A stretch of DNA of 11,834 nucleotides from an uncultured Persicitalea sp. (GTDB taxonomy: Bacteria; Bacteroidota; Bacteroidia; Cytophagales; Spirosomataceae), in assembly GCA_950075905.1 (NCBI GenBank), contig CATMVR010000080.1:1-11834 (forward strand), in the 5' to 3' direction. Positions 1 to 6,830 of the stretch are shown in pieces; positions within the stretch are counted from its first letter, which is position 1; each line of letters starts with the position of its first letter. The translations under genes and the position numbers were made by a program. The notes beneath the pieces were generated by a model. That model saw nothing but the letters and a program-made list of their open reading frames with translations. It did no database searches and was not told the DNA's origin.

Positions 1-52
1 AAACCCCGGAAATGCTCCAAATATTCAATTTATTCTTGGAAGAATCCGGCAT
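1..52 (-). CDS. Possible 5' end of an unidentified gene running off the left edge
   Basis: On the minus strand an ATG at 52-50 opens a frame that stays open to the edge. Its translation begins MPDSSKNKLNIWSISGV. Seventeen codons are too few to recognise a family. It follows the large surface-protein gene on the same strand after a gap of about 90 bases. A good TAnnTTTG box ends only two bases upstream of the ATG. If that box is a real promoter, the mRNA would start at or past this ATG, so the true start may lie further left, outside the window. The frame could equally be chance. Confidence 0.25.
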   Translation of the reverse strand, partial: MPDSSKNKLNIWSISGV

Positions 53-54
53 TT

Positions 55-84
55 CAAAGCTATCAGAAAATTACCCTTTAGCAG
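55..84 (-). promoter_or_regulatory. Candidate Bacteroidota-type promoter
   Basis: The minus strand reads TAGCTTTG at 62-55, an exact match to the Bacteroidota -7 consensus TAnnTTTG. Nineteen bases upstream is CTG (84-82), one mismatch from the usual TTG of the -33 element. It lies downstream of the surface-protein stop and points out of the window to the left, so it would begin a new transcription unit there. An 8-base match with four free choices can arise by chance, so this is moderate evidence at best. Confidence 0.3.
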
Positions 85-143
85 GTCCGCCCCCTCCTGC
101 ATCATGAGTTTGTTTGCGTTGGGCAAAGGCCTTACGCGTCCGG

Positions 144-3050
144 TTAGGGATTTTTGAAAACCCGGAACGTAACCGGCTGGCATACCGTACTGACTCCCTC
201 GCAGGCACAGTCGCGCTGTTTTAGGGTAAGAGTCAGATCCTGCTCACACCCATTTTGATTCGTGATCCGAACTGTGTATAGCTGCGTGGCTACCGTGGGA
301 TTTTCCAGGTCATTGACCACAATTCCATTGGCCGGGATGGATTGCGGTGAGCCATATACGGGCGATGAAAAAGTAGCACCCAGGCTATAATCAACCATTT
401 CCTGCGCGGTAAAGCCCGTCAGGGTAATCTTCCCGTCGTTGTTACTGACGAAGTTGGTACAGGTAACAGTTTCCACCACCGCCTGAACGCGGGGCCGGGG
501 TTTGACAATCAGGCTGACGGTATCTGCGCAGGTTTCGCTTTGCCGCAACACAAAGCGGTAGGTACCCGGTGCGCCCAGCCCGCTCACCTGCCCCGAGGCA
601 TCGATGGTAGCTCCTGACGGGTTGCCGGGCATCGCCAGCCAGGCTTGTCCGGGGGTAGCAGCTACGTTGAATTGAAAAATCGCAGTACCCTCGCACACTT
701 CGGCGTCGGGTACGTCGGTCATCCAGCAATCGATAAATCCGGCGTCGTAGTTTGGGGTATTCTGACCCGGAGCCCCCGTTTGTATCTGTATCACTGGCAG
801 GCCGTTCAGGGCGGCGGGCAGGCCCGAGGCAATCTGCGCATCCGAATCGTTCAGGTCAGGTTGAGCTCCTTCCCCCCGATTGGCCACTGTGAGTTTGTAG
901 AAAGCCCCGTCGACTTCCAGCACGCTCGAGGCAGCATTGAACTGTGGCGTAGTGCCGTTGGTACCCGGCACGATGTAGTAGGTAGTGTAGGGTGTCAGGT
1001 AGCTACCCTGAAACAGATAATTTCCCGTAGCGTTGGTCTGCGTAAAGGTTACGAGCGTGCCGTTTTTATCGTAGAGCGCCACATACACGTTGGCCAGGGG
1101 GGCCTCGTCGGGGTTTTGGATGCCGTCCTTGTTGGCATCTACCCAGAGCCGGTTGCCGATCTGCAGCGGCGCGGCGGTGCACAGTGTCGCAAAACTCCCC
1201 AGGCCGTTGGCATTGCCCAGGTACTGAGGCTCGCTGGGATCATCCCCAAAGTATACCTCATAGGCTTTGGTACGCTGTCCGTTCTGATTGCTAAACCAGG
1301 CCGCCCCACCCGACCAGGCCGCAAAGGGCTCGATCACCGTGGCAATTACTTCGTTGTTGCCCGGCAGCGACAGCATGGCTCCCATAAAAGTTTCCTGCTG
1401 AATGGTATCGTTGCTGATAGGGTCGCGGTAAAGATCGGCTCCGTAGAACTCTCCCCCACCCGGCCCTTCGCCGTTGCCCGCTCCGCTTCCCGTGCGGAGG
1501 CCCGATACGCCGTTTTTTTCCAGCCGGAACGTCCCGTTGGCATAGGCCTGCGCCCTCAGGATATCTCCACCGATATAGCCGCTGTACAGGTTGGCATCGG
1601 CAGGTACCGCCGGCTGATTGCGCCCGGTCTGATGGCCGGTGCGGTCCATCAGGCCCAGTAGTATAGATCCATCGGTGTCGAACTCTATATCCGAAAAAAT
1701 AGGCTGCGGGCGCGAAACCCGGTAGATATCCACACCATTTTCGGTAGTTAGCAGAGAAGTAGTAAAATCCCCCCAGGTATCCGACCACGGCTCCCAGTAC
1801 TCGCTTTGGGGTACCAGGGCGTGTACCCAGCCCTTGCGGTAGTTCAGCGGCTCGCTGATAACCGGCGAACTGATAAACTGCATGGTGGCGAGGTCAAAAC
1901 GGTAGACGTAGGCCCGTAGGTTGTCGCGCGTGCTACCCGGCTCACCGGCATCGCAGGTAAGCCCCACGTAGAGTGAGCCCTCGTGGTACTGGAGCGCCCA
2001 GGGGCGCGGCGCGCCCCCCACGCAGCCGGGGTTGGGGATGGGAAAAGAAACAATATCTGCTCCCGTAAGCTGATTTCCTGGTTTGACGGGCGCTCCGATG
2101 GCGACTTTTACTAATGTTTTTTCGTAAAGGTTGATCACCCAAAGCGTTTGTTCGTCGGGCGAGAGGGCCATTCCGCCCAGGCCTACCTTCCCTACCAGCG
2201 AAAAAGCGGCCGAATCGACAGCGGGCTCGTTCAGGTTGTCGGGCAAGTTTCTGCCCAGCAGCCGAATGCTATCGGCCGCGCTGCTCAGCCGTACAAATTT
2301 CCGTAAGTCCAGGTAGGGCTCGGCCGGCACAAAACCCGAAGGGTCGATCTTGTAAATTCCGCCTAGTCCCAGGGCACCCAGACTGCTGTGGCGTTTCAAA
2401 AAAGCGGAGTAAAACAGTTTTTCGGCCTGCCGGTGGTACGCGCTCCCCCAAACCGTACCCACCGTACCGGCATCCGTCAGCGGGTTTGACACATCTGCCT
2501 GTCCACTGGCACCGTAGGGAAACTTCACTATCGCCGGCAGAGAAGAAGAATTGCTGCCCGTGGCCAGGGCATCGCCCACCACGTAGGTAGGTACCACCAG
2601 CGAAGGAACGGGCGTATGACAGTACTGTAGTGGGTCGCCTACCGCCAGATCGACGCCGGAAGCCGGTGCCGTAGCAAACTGAACCGAAGAGCCTGTGCCC
2701 GTAGCGGCCATGTGTACGTAGGTCTGGAACGGCAAACCGCTGAATTCGAGTCTGACTTTTTGACCCGCCGGAACGGCCAAGCTATAAAACCCCAGGGAAT
2801 CGGTGGTGGTACTGAGCGGCGTAGAGCTACCCGCCACAAAGGCCGAAACCGCCACTCCCCCCAGGCCGGGCTCCGAGGGAGCATTTTGCTGCCGGAGACC
2901 GTCGCCGTTGAAGTCGCGGTAGACGTGCCCGCTTAGCTGCGCCTGGGCAAATGGCGCTATGCAGAATAGTATGCCTATCAGAAGTACCAGCCTTCCATAC
3001 TTTGTAAAATCAACTTCCCCCCACCCCTTGTTTCCTTGTGTAGTTTCCAT
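144..3050 (-). CDS. Secreted SdrD-B / beta-propeller surface protein
   Basis: This 968-residue protein is predicted to be exported. A 20-residue N-region is followed by a hydrophobic core (about 21-35) and a likely signal-peptidase site after AQA at 38. Residues 39-135 form an SdrD-B/Cna-B-like domain with the loop RDFNGDG. A long middle part (about 145-625) carries repeated Gly- and Trp-rich strands such as GTVWGSAYHRQ and GGMALSPDEQTLWVIN, which suggests a beta-propeller; it includes a Gly-rich stretch at 518-534. A second SdrD-B domain at 628-772 has WVDANKDGIQNPDE, a probable calcium loop. Ig/PKD-like segments follow (about 776-850 and 855-945). The protein ends in a Cys-containing tail (CACEGVSTVCQP). 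I see no LPXTG motif and no recognisable type IX secretion domain. By family resemblance the role is surface adhesion or a structural function; the ligand is unknown. The start is the ATG just before the signal peptide. It is transcribed alone, away from the polysaccharide genes. Confidence 0.85.
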   Translation of the reverse strand: METTQGNKGWGEVDFTKYGRLVLLIGILFCIAPFAQAQLSGHVYRDFNGDGLRQQNAPSEPGLGGVAVSAFVAGSSTPLSTTTDSLGFYSLAVPAGQKVRLEFSGLPFQTYVHMAATGTGSSVQFATAPASGVDLAVGDPLQYCHTPVPSLVVPTYVVGDALATGSNSSSLPAIVKFPYGASGQADVSNPLTDAGTVGTVWGSAYHRQAEKLFYSAFLKRHSSLGALGLGGIYKIDPSGFVPAEPYLDLRKFVRLSSAADSIRLLGRNLPDNLNEPAVDSAAFSLVGKVGLGGMALSPDEQTLWVINLYEKTLVKVAIGAPVKPGNQLTGADIVSFPIPNPGCVGGAPRPWALQYHEGSLYVGLTCDAGEPGSTRDNLRAYVYRFDLATMQFISSPVISEPLNYRKGWVHALVPQSEYWEPWSDTWGDFTTSLLTTENGVDIYRVSRPQPIFSDIEFDTDGSILLGLMDRTGHQTGRNQPAVPADANLYSGYIGGDILRAQAYANGTFRLEKNGVSGLRTGSGAGNGEGPGGGEFYGADLYRDPISNDTIQQETFMGAMLSLPGNNEVIATVIEPFAAWSGGAAWFSNQNGQRTKAYEVYFGDDPSEPQYLGNANGLGSFATLCTAAPLQIGNRLWVDANKDGIQNPDEAPLANVYVALYDKNGTLVTFTQTNATGNYLFQGSYLTPYTTYYIVPGTNGTTPQFNAASSVLEVDGAFYKLTVANRGEGAQPDLNDSDAQIASGLPAALNGLPVIQIQTGAPGQNTPNYDAGFIDCWMTDVPDAEVCEGTAIFQFNVAATPGQAWLAMPGNPSGATIDASGQVSGLGAPGTYRFVLRQSETCADTVSLIVKPRPRVQAVVETVTCTNFVSNNDGKITLTGFTAQEMVDYSLGATFSSPVYGSPQSIPANGIVVNDLENPTVATQLYTVRITNQNGCEQDLTLTLKQRDCACEGVSTVCQPVTFRVFKNP

Positions 3051-3216
3051 CGTTTGGTATCAGGGCATTTTGTGAATGCAGATAGCCTAAGAACTTGGCT
3101 AACGGGTGCAGGAGCAAAGGCCGTGCCATATTTTCGAGGGCCTGGCTAGCGGGGTATGCAGCAAAGTATTCATTCTTTTATTTACTTTGGTGCATGAAAA
3201 AGCAAAACGACAGGGG

Positions 3217-4194
3217 GTGGAAAAACAACTGATTGGCTCCCTGAACCGCTACGAAGTGTGGCTGGGGCAACTCCCAGAGCCCCTGCCCGGCCTGCCCTTT
3301 GAGCCCTACCTGTACAACCGCCCAAACCACCTGGCCACCCAGCGGCCGGAAAACCCGGTTTCTGTCTGGCTCTGTGAAACCAGTACGCAGCAAATCCACG
3401 CCCTTTTACGCGCCGACCGGCGCGGCCCGCAGGTAGCATCGTTGGCCCATGCGCCTTTTGGCGGTTTGCAGTTTGTGCCTTCCGTTCCCGCCGATGCCCT
3501 CGTACTCCTGCTCTCCTGTTTGGGGCGCTGGTGCCGGGAGCAGGGCGGCATGCGGCTGCTTATCAAGGCTCCTGCCGCGGGCTACGATCAGGAAAAATTT
3601 GATGTAGGCCACCGGGCGTACCTGTCCAGCGGCTTCGTGGTGGCTCAGATCCGCACCAATCACCACATACCGGTGTCAGAGCGCCCTTTTCTGGTGCTGA
3701 TTTCGGGCGCGGAGCGCCGCCGGCTGCGCAAGTGCCTGCGCGCCGGGTTTCGGGCTGGGTTATGGCCTGATCCGGACCCAGCCGAGGTATACGCTTTTGT
3801 GCGGGAAAGCCGCCAACAGCTGGGGTATTCGCTTCCTATGAGCCTGGCGGAGTTTTCGCACCTGCTGGGAGAACTGCCCGATAGTACGCTGGTGTTTGCG
3901 GTGTGGGCTGGCAACAAACCCATCAGCCTGACCGTAGCCATCCAGGTCAGTGGCCGTATTCTGTACAACTTCTGCCCGGCCGACGACCTCGCCTACCGTA
4001 CCTTCAGCCCCATGGTACTGCTCAACGCCTCGCTGTATGCGTACGCCCAACAGCATAGCTTTGATACCATAGACCTGGGGGTATCTCTGGACAATGGAGG
4101 AAACGAGAAGCCTTCCCTGGCCCGGTTTAAAGAAAACCTGGGCGGACAACCGTCGGTGAAAATTACTTACGAGAAGATTTTTACCCCTGGCTGA
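3217..4194 (+). CDS. FemAB/GNAT-type acyltransferase
   Basis: The product is about 325 residues and resembles the FemAB-like GNAT acetyltransferases common in Bacteroidota polysaccharide clusters. The C-terminal half carries the recognisable acyl-CoA-binding fold, including DSTLVFAVWAGNKPIS, the strand GRILYNFCPADD, and IDLGVSLDNGGNEKPSLARFKENLGG near the end. The presumed role is acylation of an amino group on a sugar or its precursor in the cytoplasm; donor and acceptor cannot be read from the sequence. The start is uncertain. The frame is open from a GTG at 3106, and GTGs at 3190 and 3217 are also possible, but there is no ATG before residue 147 of the longest version. I prefer 3217: codons 3106-3216 look AT-rich and unlike the rest, and the domain begins with NRYEVWLGQLP soon after. 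The divergent gap 3051-3216 shows no clear promoter, only an imperfect TACTTTG at 3183-3189. The flippase follows after 91 bases. Confidence 0.72.
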   Translation: MEKQLIGSLNRYEVWLGQLPEPLPGLPFEPYLYNRPNHLATQRPENPVSVWLCETSTQQIHALLRADRRGPQVASLAHAPFGGLQFVPSVPADALVLLLSCLGRWCREQGGMRLLIKAPAAGYDQEKFDVGHRAYLSSGFVVAQIRTNHHIPVSERPFLVLISGAERRRLRKCLRAGFRAGLWPDPDPAEVYAFVRESRQQLGYSLPMSLAEFSHLLGELPDSTLVFAVWAGNKPISLTVAIQVSGRILYNFCPADDLAYRTFSPMVLLNASLYAYAQQHSFDTIDLGVSLDNGGNEKPSLARFKENLGGQPSVKITYEKIFTPG

Positions 4195-4216
4195 TACGCT
4201 TCCCGCCCAACACCCT

Positions 4217-4225
4217 TACCTTTGC
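4217..4225 (+). promoter_or_regulatory. Candidate -7 box ahead of the flippase gene
   Basis: TACCTTTGC matches the Bacteroidota -7 consensus TAnnTTTGC exactly. It lies in the 91-base gap between the acyltransferase stop and the flippase ATG, which would give a leader of about 55 bases. No TTG is found at the expected -33 spacing. The flippase may therefore have its own promoter in addition to readthrough. Confidence 0.4.
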
Positions 4226-4285
4226 GGCTCAATAAGGGCAGGAAAACCATCAGCCCGGCTACAGTCAAAGACCTTTCCCGCTTTC

Positions 4286-5782
4286 ATGAGTGTCATCAAA
4301 CGACAAACCATTCTCGGTACCATTTATTCCTACATGGGAGTAGGTGTAGGGATTTTCACGCAGGCGCTCATCATTCCTAATTTCTTCACTACCCAGCAAA
4401 ATGGACTTTTGCAGGTACTCTTTGCCTACGCGCTCATTGTGGCGCAGTTTGCCAGCCTGGGGTACAATCAGGCCGGGACGAGGTTTTTCAGCTACTTCCG
4501 CGACGCCGAAAACAGGCACCGGGGGTACCTTTTTACGGGTCTGCTGTTTTCAGTTGCAGGCTACGCGGTGGGCTGCCTGACGCTGTATTTCTTTAAGGAG
4601 GAGATTATCGGTACCGCCGAGGCCGACCGGCTGTTGTTCAGCCGGTACTTCTACCTGATGGTGCCACTCTCGCTGGCTACCATGCTGTTTTATCTCTTCG
4701 ACAACTACGCCAAGGGCCTGTACGATACCGTGCACGGCAATTTCTACAAGGAATTTCTGCAGCGTTTCCTCATCTTTTTGTCGGCCTGCCTGGTGGCCAT
4801 GGGGCTGATTGACTTTCATGTCTTTATCCTGCTTTGGGCGGTTGGCATCTGCCTGCCCACGCTACTGATGATTTTTCGGGCCTACCGGCTGGGCAATTTT
4901 TCGCTGGCACCCAACCTGTATTTCTTCAAGTCCGATTTCCGCCGGCAGTTTTACAGTTTCTCGCTTTTCAGTGTAGCTACGGGTTTTTCGTCCATCATCA
5001 TCACCCAACTCGACAAGCTGATGGTGAAGGAGTACCTGGGCCTGAGCAATACGGGCATCTACGCCACGAGCATCCTGTTTGGCAGTGTAATGACCATCTC
5101 CTACAATATCACCGCTAAGGCCTCCACCGCCATTGTGCTGGATGCCATGCACAGTCAGGAGTACGGTAAAGTGGAGAGTATCTACAAGAAAAGTGGGGTT
5201 ACGCAGCTTATCCTGGGCTGTCTGATTCTGCTTGTGACCTGGGTCAATATCGATCTGCTGTTCAGCTTTATCAAGCCCGCGTACGCCGCCGGCAAGTGGG
5301 CGTTGATCATCATCGGGCTGGGCAAACTCTTTGAACTGGCCAACGGCGTCAACACGCTCATTCTGGCGTACTCCAAGTACTACAAGCTGGACTCGGTGCT
5401 GATTGCGCTGTTTATTGTGGTGCTGTACCTGCTCAATCGTTTTTTTATCCCGCTGTACGGCCTCAACGGGGCAGCGCTGGCGGCGGTAGCTTCGGTGACC
5501 TACTACAATGTGACGCGTACCTTCTTGATCTGGAAGTACTTCCATATTCAGCCGTTCAGCCTGGTGCAGCTGCTCATTCTGGCGCTGGGCGCGGTGGTAC
5601 TGCTGCTGGGTTTTCAGCTACCCGCCCTGGGCGAAAGCCTGGTTGAGCGCCTGCTGACGGTGGCCTACCGCTCGGCGCTGACGGGCGGAGTTTTCGTAGC
5701 CGGTATCCTATGGCTGAATGTATCGGAAGACCTCAACTCGGTGGCGCGGTCGGTTGTAGATTTTGTAAAAAAGCGGTTGTAG
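4286..5782 (+). CDS. Polysaccharide flippase, Wzx-like (MOP superfamily)
   Basis: The 498-residue protein is hydrophobic throughout, with about 12-14 predicted membrane spans (for example 11-31, 43-60, 82-101, 121-138, 160-175, 179-197, 222-242, 306-322, 369-390 and 424-444). Its length and layout fit the MOP superfamily of lipopolysaccharide, O-antigen and capsule exporters. The N-terminus (RQTILGTIYSYMGVGVGIF) and the stretch FSSIIITQLDKLMVKEYLG at 234-252 are typical: an Asp/Lys-bearing helix before the second half-bundle. The expected role is flipping undecaprenyl-diphosphate-linked repeat units from the cytoplasmic to the periplasmic face of the inner membrane. The substrate is presumably the glycan made by the neighbouring transferases. 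The start is ATG, followed by a Lys/Arg residue pair as is usual for the family. It converges on the DUF268 gene with an 81-base gap. Confidence 0.88.
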   Translation: MSVIKRQTILGTIYSYMGVGVGIFTQALIIPNFFTTQQNGLLQVLFAYALIVAQFASLGYNQAGTRFFSYFRDAENRHRGYLFTGLLFSVAGYAVGCLTLYFFKEEIIGTAEADRLLFSRYFYLMVPLSLATMLFYLFDNYAKGLYDTVHGNFYKEFLQRFLIFLSACLVAMGLIDFHVFILLWAVGICLPTLLMIFRAYRLGNFSLAPNLYFFKSDFRRQFYSFSLFSVATGFSSIIITQLDKLMVKEYLGLSNTGIYATSILFGSVMTISYNITAKASTAIVLDAMHSQEYGKVESIYKKSGVTQLILGCLILLVTWVNIDLLFSFIKPAYAAGKWALIIIGLGKLFELANGVNTLILAYSKYYKLDSVLIALFIVVLYLLNRFFIPLYGLNGAALAAVASVTYYNVTRTFLIWKYFHIQPFSLVQLLILALGAVVLLLGFQLPALGESLVERLLTVAYRSALTGGVFVAGILWLNVSEDLNSVARSVVDFVKKRL

Positions 5783-5833
5783 CGTCTAATCAGCCGAATA
5801 CCTGTAAGTACCAATAGATTTAAAAATCATCCT

Positions 5834-5861
5834 GGCTAAAGGCTGATGGCTGACGGCTATT
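5834..5861. repeat. Heptad repeat array (AGCCNNN on minus strand)
   Basis: GGCT occurs at 5834, 5841, 5848 and 5855, exactly seven bases apart, with variable triplets AAA, GAT, GAC and ATT. On the minus strand this reads as four units of AGCC plus three bases. It fills the convergent gap between the flippase and the DUF268 gene and ends two bases from the DUF268 stop codon. A matching array lies at 11595-11625. The function is unknown. Confidence 0.65.
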
Positions 5862-5863
5862 TA

Positions 5864-6640
5864 CTACTTCTTCACCAGCACAAAAATTCCGCAACCCATT
5901 TTGCAGCCCGCGTTGGTGGCAATCAGCTCGGGGGTGAGGGGTACATCCGCAAAAAATTCATCGGCGTCGTTGATGTAGGCAAAGCGCTCGATGGTGTACT
6001 TGTCGCCGAAGTAGTCGAGCAGGTACTGAATGGAAAAAATACGGTGCGAGTTGAAATCGATGCGCAGCGGGCCGATCTGGGTGGAAAAGTAGAACCGCCC
6101 GCCGGGTTTCAGCAGCTTGTACATGGTATCAAGGCCTTTGCGGTGGCCATCTACATCGATGGGATCGTTGTAACGCCCCAGGCCAAAGTGCTCGATGGTA
6201 TGCAGGCAGGAGAGCGAGTCGGTGCACTCGGCCAGGGCGGGGTCAAACTGCATGAGGTCGGCCTGCACGAATTCAATATTTTTTACTTTCCCCGCCATCG
6301 GGCGGATATCAAATACCTCAATTTTCCGGAAAGCCGCCACGTGCGCCACGAAGCCATCCACCCGCGAGCCGATGTCGATGTGCCGGGTGGGGTTATCCAC
6401 AAAAATCCGGTTGGCTACGTATAGATCCTGGTAGAAATACTGCCCCCAGGCCTTGCCGCTGGTGTCGTGCTTGTCGGTCAGGATGGGGATGTACCTTACC
6501 CTGAATTCCTGCTTTGTATTGGCGTACTGTTTTCTAAAAATAGAAATATCCTTGATGTACCAGAACAGGCCTTTGAAGTTCGTGAAGGCTTTTCGGGGAT
6601 CAATACCCAGGTAGTCGAGGGCAAAATATACGAGTTTCAT
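5864..6640 (-). CDS. DUF268 family protein, methyltransferase-like
   Basis: The 258-residue protein matches the DUF268 family, which is found in glycan biosynthesis loci. The middle has the signs of a class I SAM-dependent fold: HIDIGSRVDGFVAH at 87-100 (a glycine-containing motif I), FDIRP at 110-114 (acidic end of strand 2), NIEFVQADLM at 121-130, then SLSCLHTIEHFGLGRYND at 142-159 and LKPGGRFYFSTQIG at 177-190. The run CLHTIEHFGLGRYNDPID is the part most typical of DUF268. The N-terminal 80 residues are a separate, unrecognised segment. The probable role is methylation or another modification of a sugar or nucleotide sugar, but no reaction is known to me. It is the last gene of the minus-strand cluster. 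A 190-base gap with hairpin repeats separates it from the fucosyltransferase-like gene, so it may be expressed separately. Confidence 0.8.
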   Translation of the reverse strand: MKLVYFALDYLGIDPRKAFTNFKGLFWYIKDISIFRKQYANTKQEFRVRYIPILTDKHDTSGKAWGQYFYQDLYVANRIFVDNPTRHIDIGSRVDGFVAHVAAFRKIEVFDIRPMAGKVKNIEFVQADLMQFDPALAECTDSLSCLHTIEHFGLGRYNDPIDVDGHRKGLDTMYKLLKPGGRFYFSTQIGPLRIDFNSHRIFSIQYLLDYFGDKYTIERFAYINDADEFFADVPLTPELIATNAGCKMGCGIFVLVKK

Positions 6641-6700
6641 GTACGGGGTAACTGATTTTCTTAATGATCAATTCTACAACAAATCACCATCGGCCAGGCC

Positions 6701-6723
6701 CACCGGATTAAAATCCGGCGCTA
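6701..6723. repeat. REP-like palindromic repeat, copy 1
   Basis: This 23-base unit recurs exactly at 6747-6769. Its core is CCGGATT-AA-AATCCGG (6703-6718), a perfect 7-bp stem around two bases, followed by CGCTA. It lies between the fucosyltransferase-like and DUF268 genes. The size, paired copies and intergenic position resemble REP elements of the type mobilised by RAYT transposases, but no transposase is in the window. Confidence 0.7.
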
Positions 6724-6746
6724 TCGGATACCGGATCTGCCAATCA

Positions 6747-6769
6747 CACCGGATTAAAATCCGGCGCTA
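6747..6769. repeat. REP-like palindromic repeat, copy 2
   Basis: This is an exact second copy of the 23-base unit at 6701-6723, in the same orientation and separated by 23 bases. The palindromic core is at 6749-6764. The spacer contains a further CCGGAT (6731-6736), perhaps a degenerate third half-site. In mRNA of the minus-strand cluster the two copies would form two adjacent hairpins. Confidence 0.7.
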
Positions 6770-6780
6770 CCAGATCGGTC

Positions 6781-6797
6781 AAGCCTACGGCTTTTTT
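6781..6797 (+). terminator. Small hairpin with T-run, plus-strand direction
   Basis: AAGCC (6781-6785), a TAC loop and GGCTT (6789-6793) form a 5-bp stem that merges into a run of six T (6792-6797). It has the shape of a weak intrinsic terminator reading to the right. Both flanking genes read to the left, so it would stop antisense transcription, or it is simply part of the repeat cluster. On the minus strand the hairpin is preceded, not followed, by its homopolymer run. Confidence 0.22.
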
Positions 6798-6830
6798 GTG
6801 TTTCTATTTTTTATGCGCTTCTGAGTCAGG

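Noticed and set aside
81..100. GCAGG...CCTGC inverted repeat after the surface-protein stop as a terminator
   Set aside because: The stem is only 5 bp with a 10-base loop, and no T-run follows on the minus strand.
645..1661. Plus-strand 338-codon open frame
   Set aside because: It lies wholly inside the surface-protein gene on the opposite strand, whose domains are clear; the antisense translation has no family resemblance.
4862..5545. Minus-strand 227-codon open frame
   Set aside because: It is antisense to the flippase and its translation is rich in His, Gln and Arg, as expected of a shadow frame in a GC-rich gene.
5816..5828. GATTT-AA-AAATC palindrome after the flippase gene as a terminator
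   Set aside because: It is all weak pairs with a two-base loop and no T-run; too poor to call.
6701..6769. CRISPR-like repeat-spacer-repeat (two 23-bp repeats with a 23-base spacer)
   Set aside because: There are only two copies, the repeat is itself a near-complete palindrome, and no cas gene is near. A REP-like doublet fits better.
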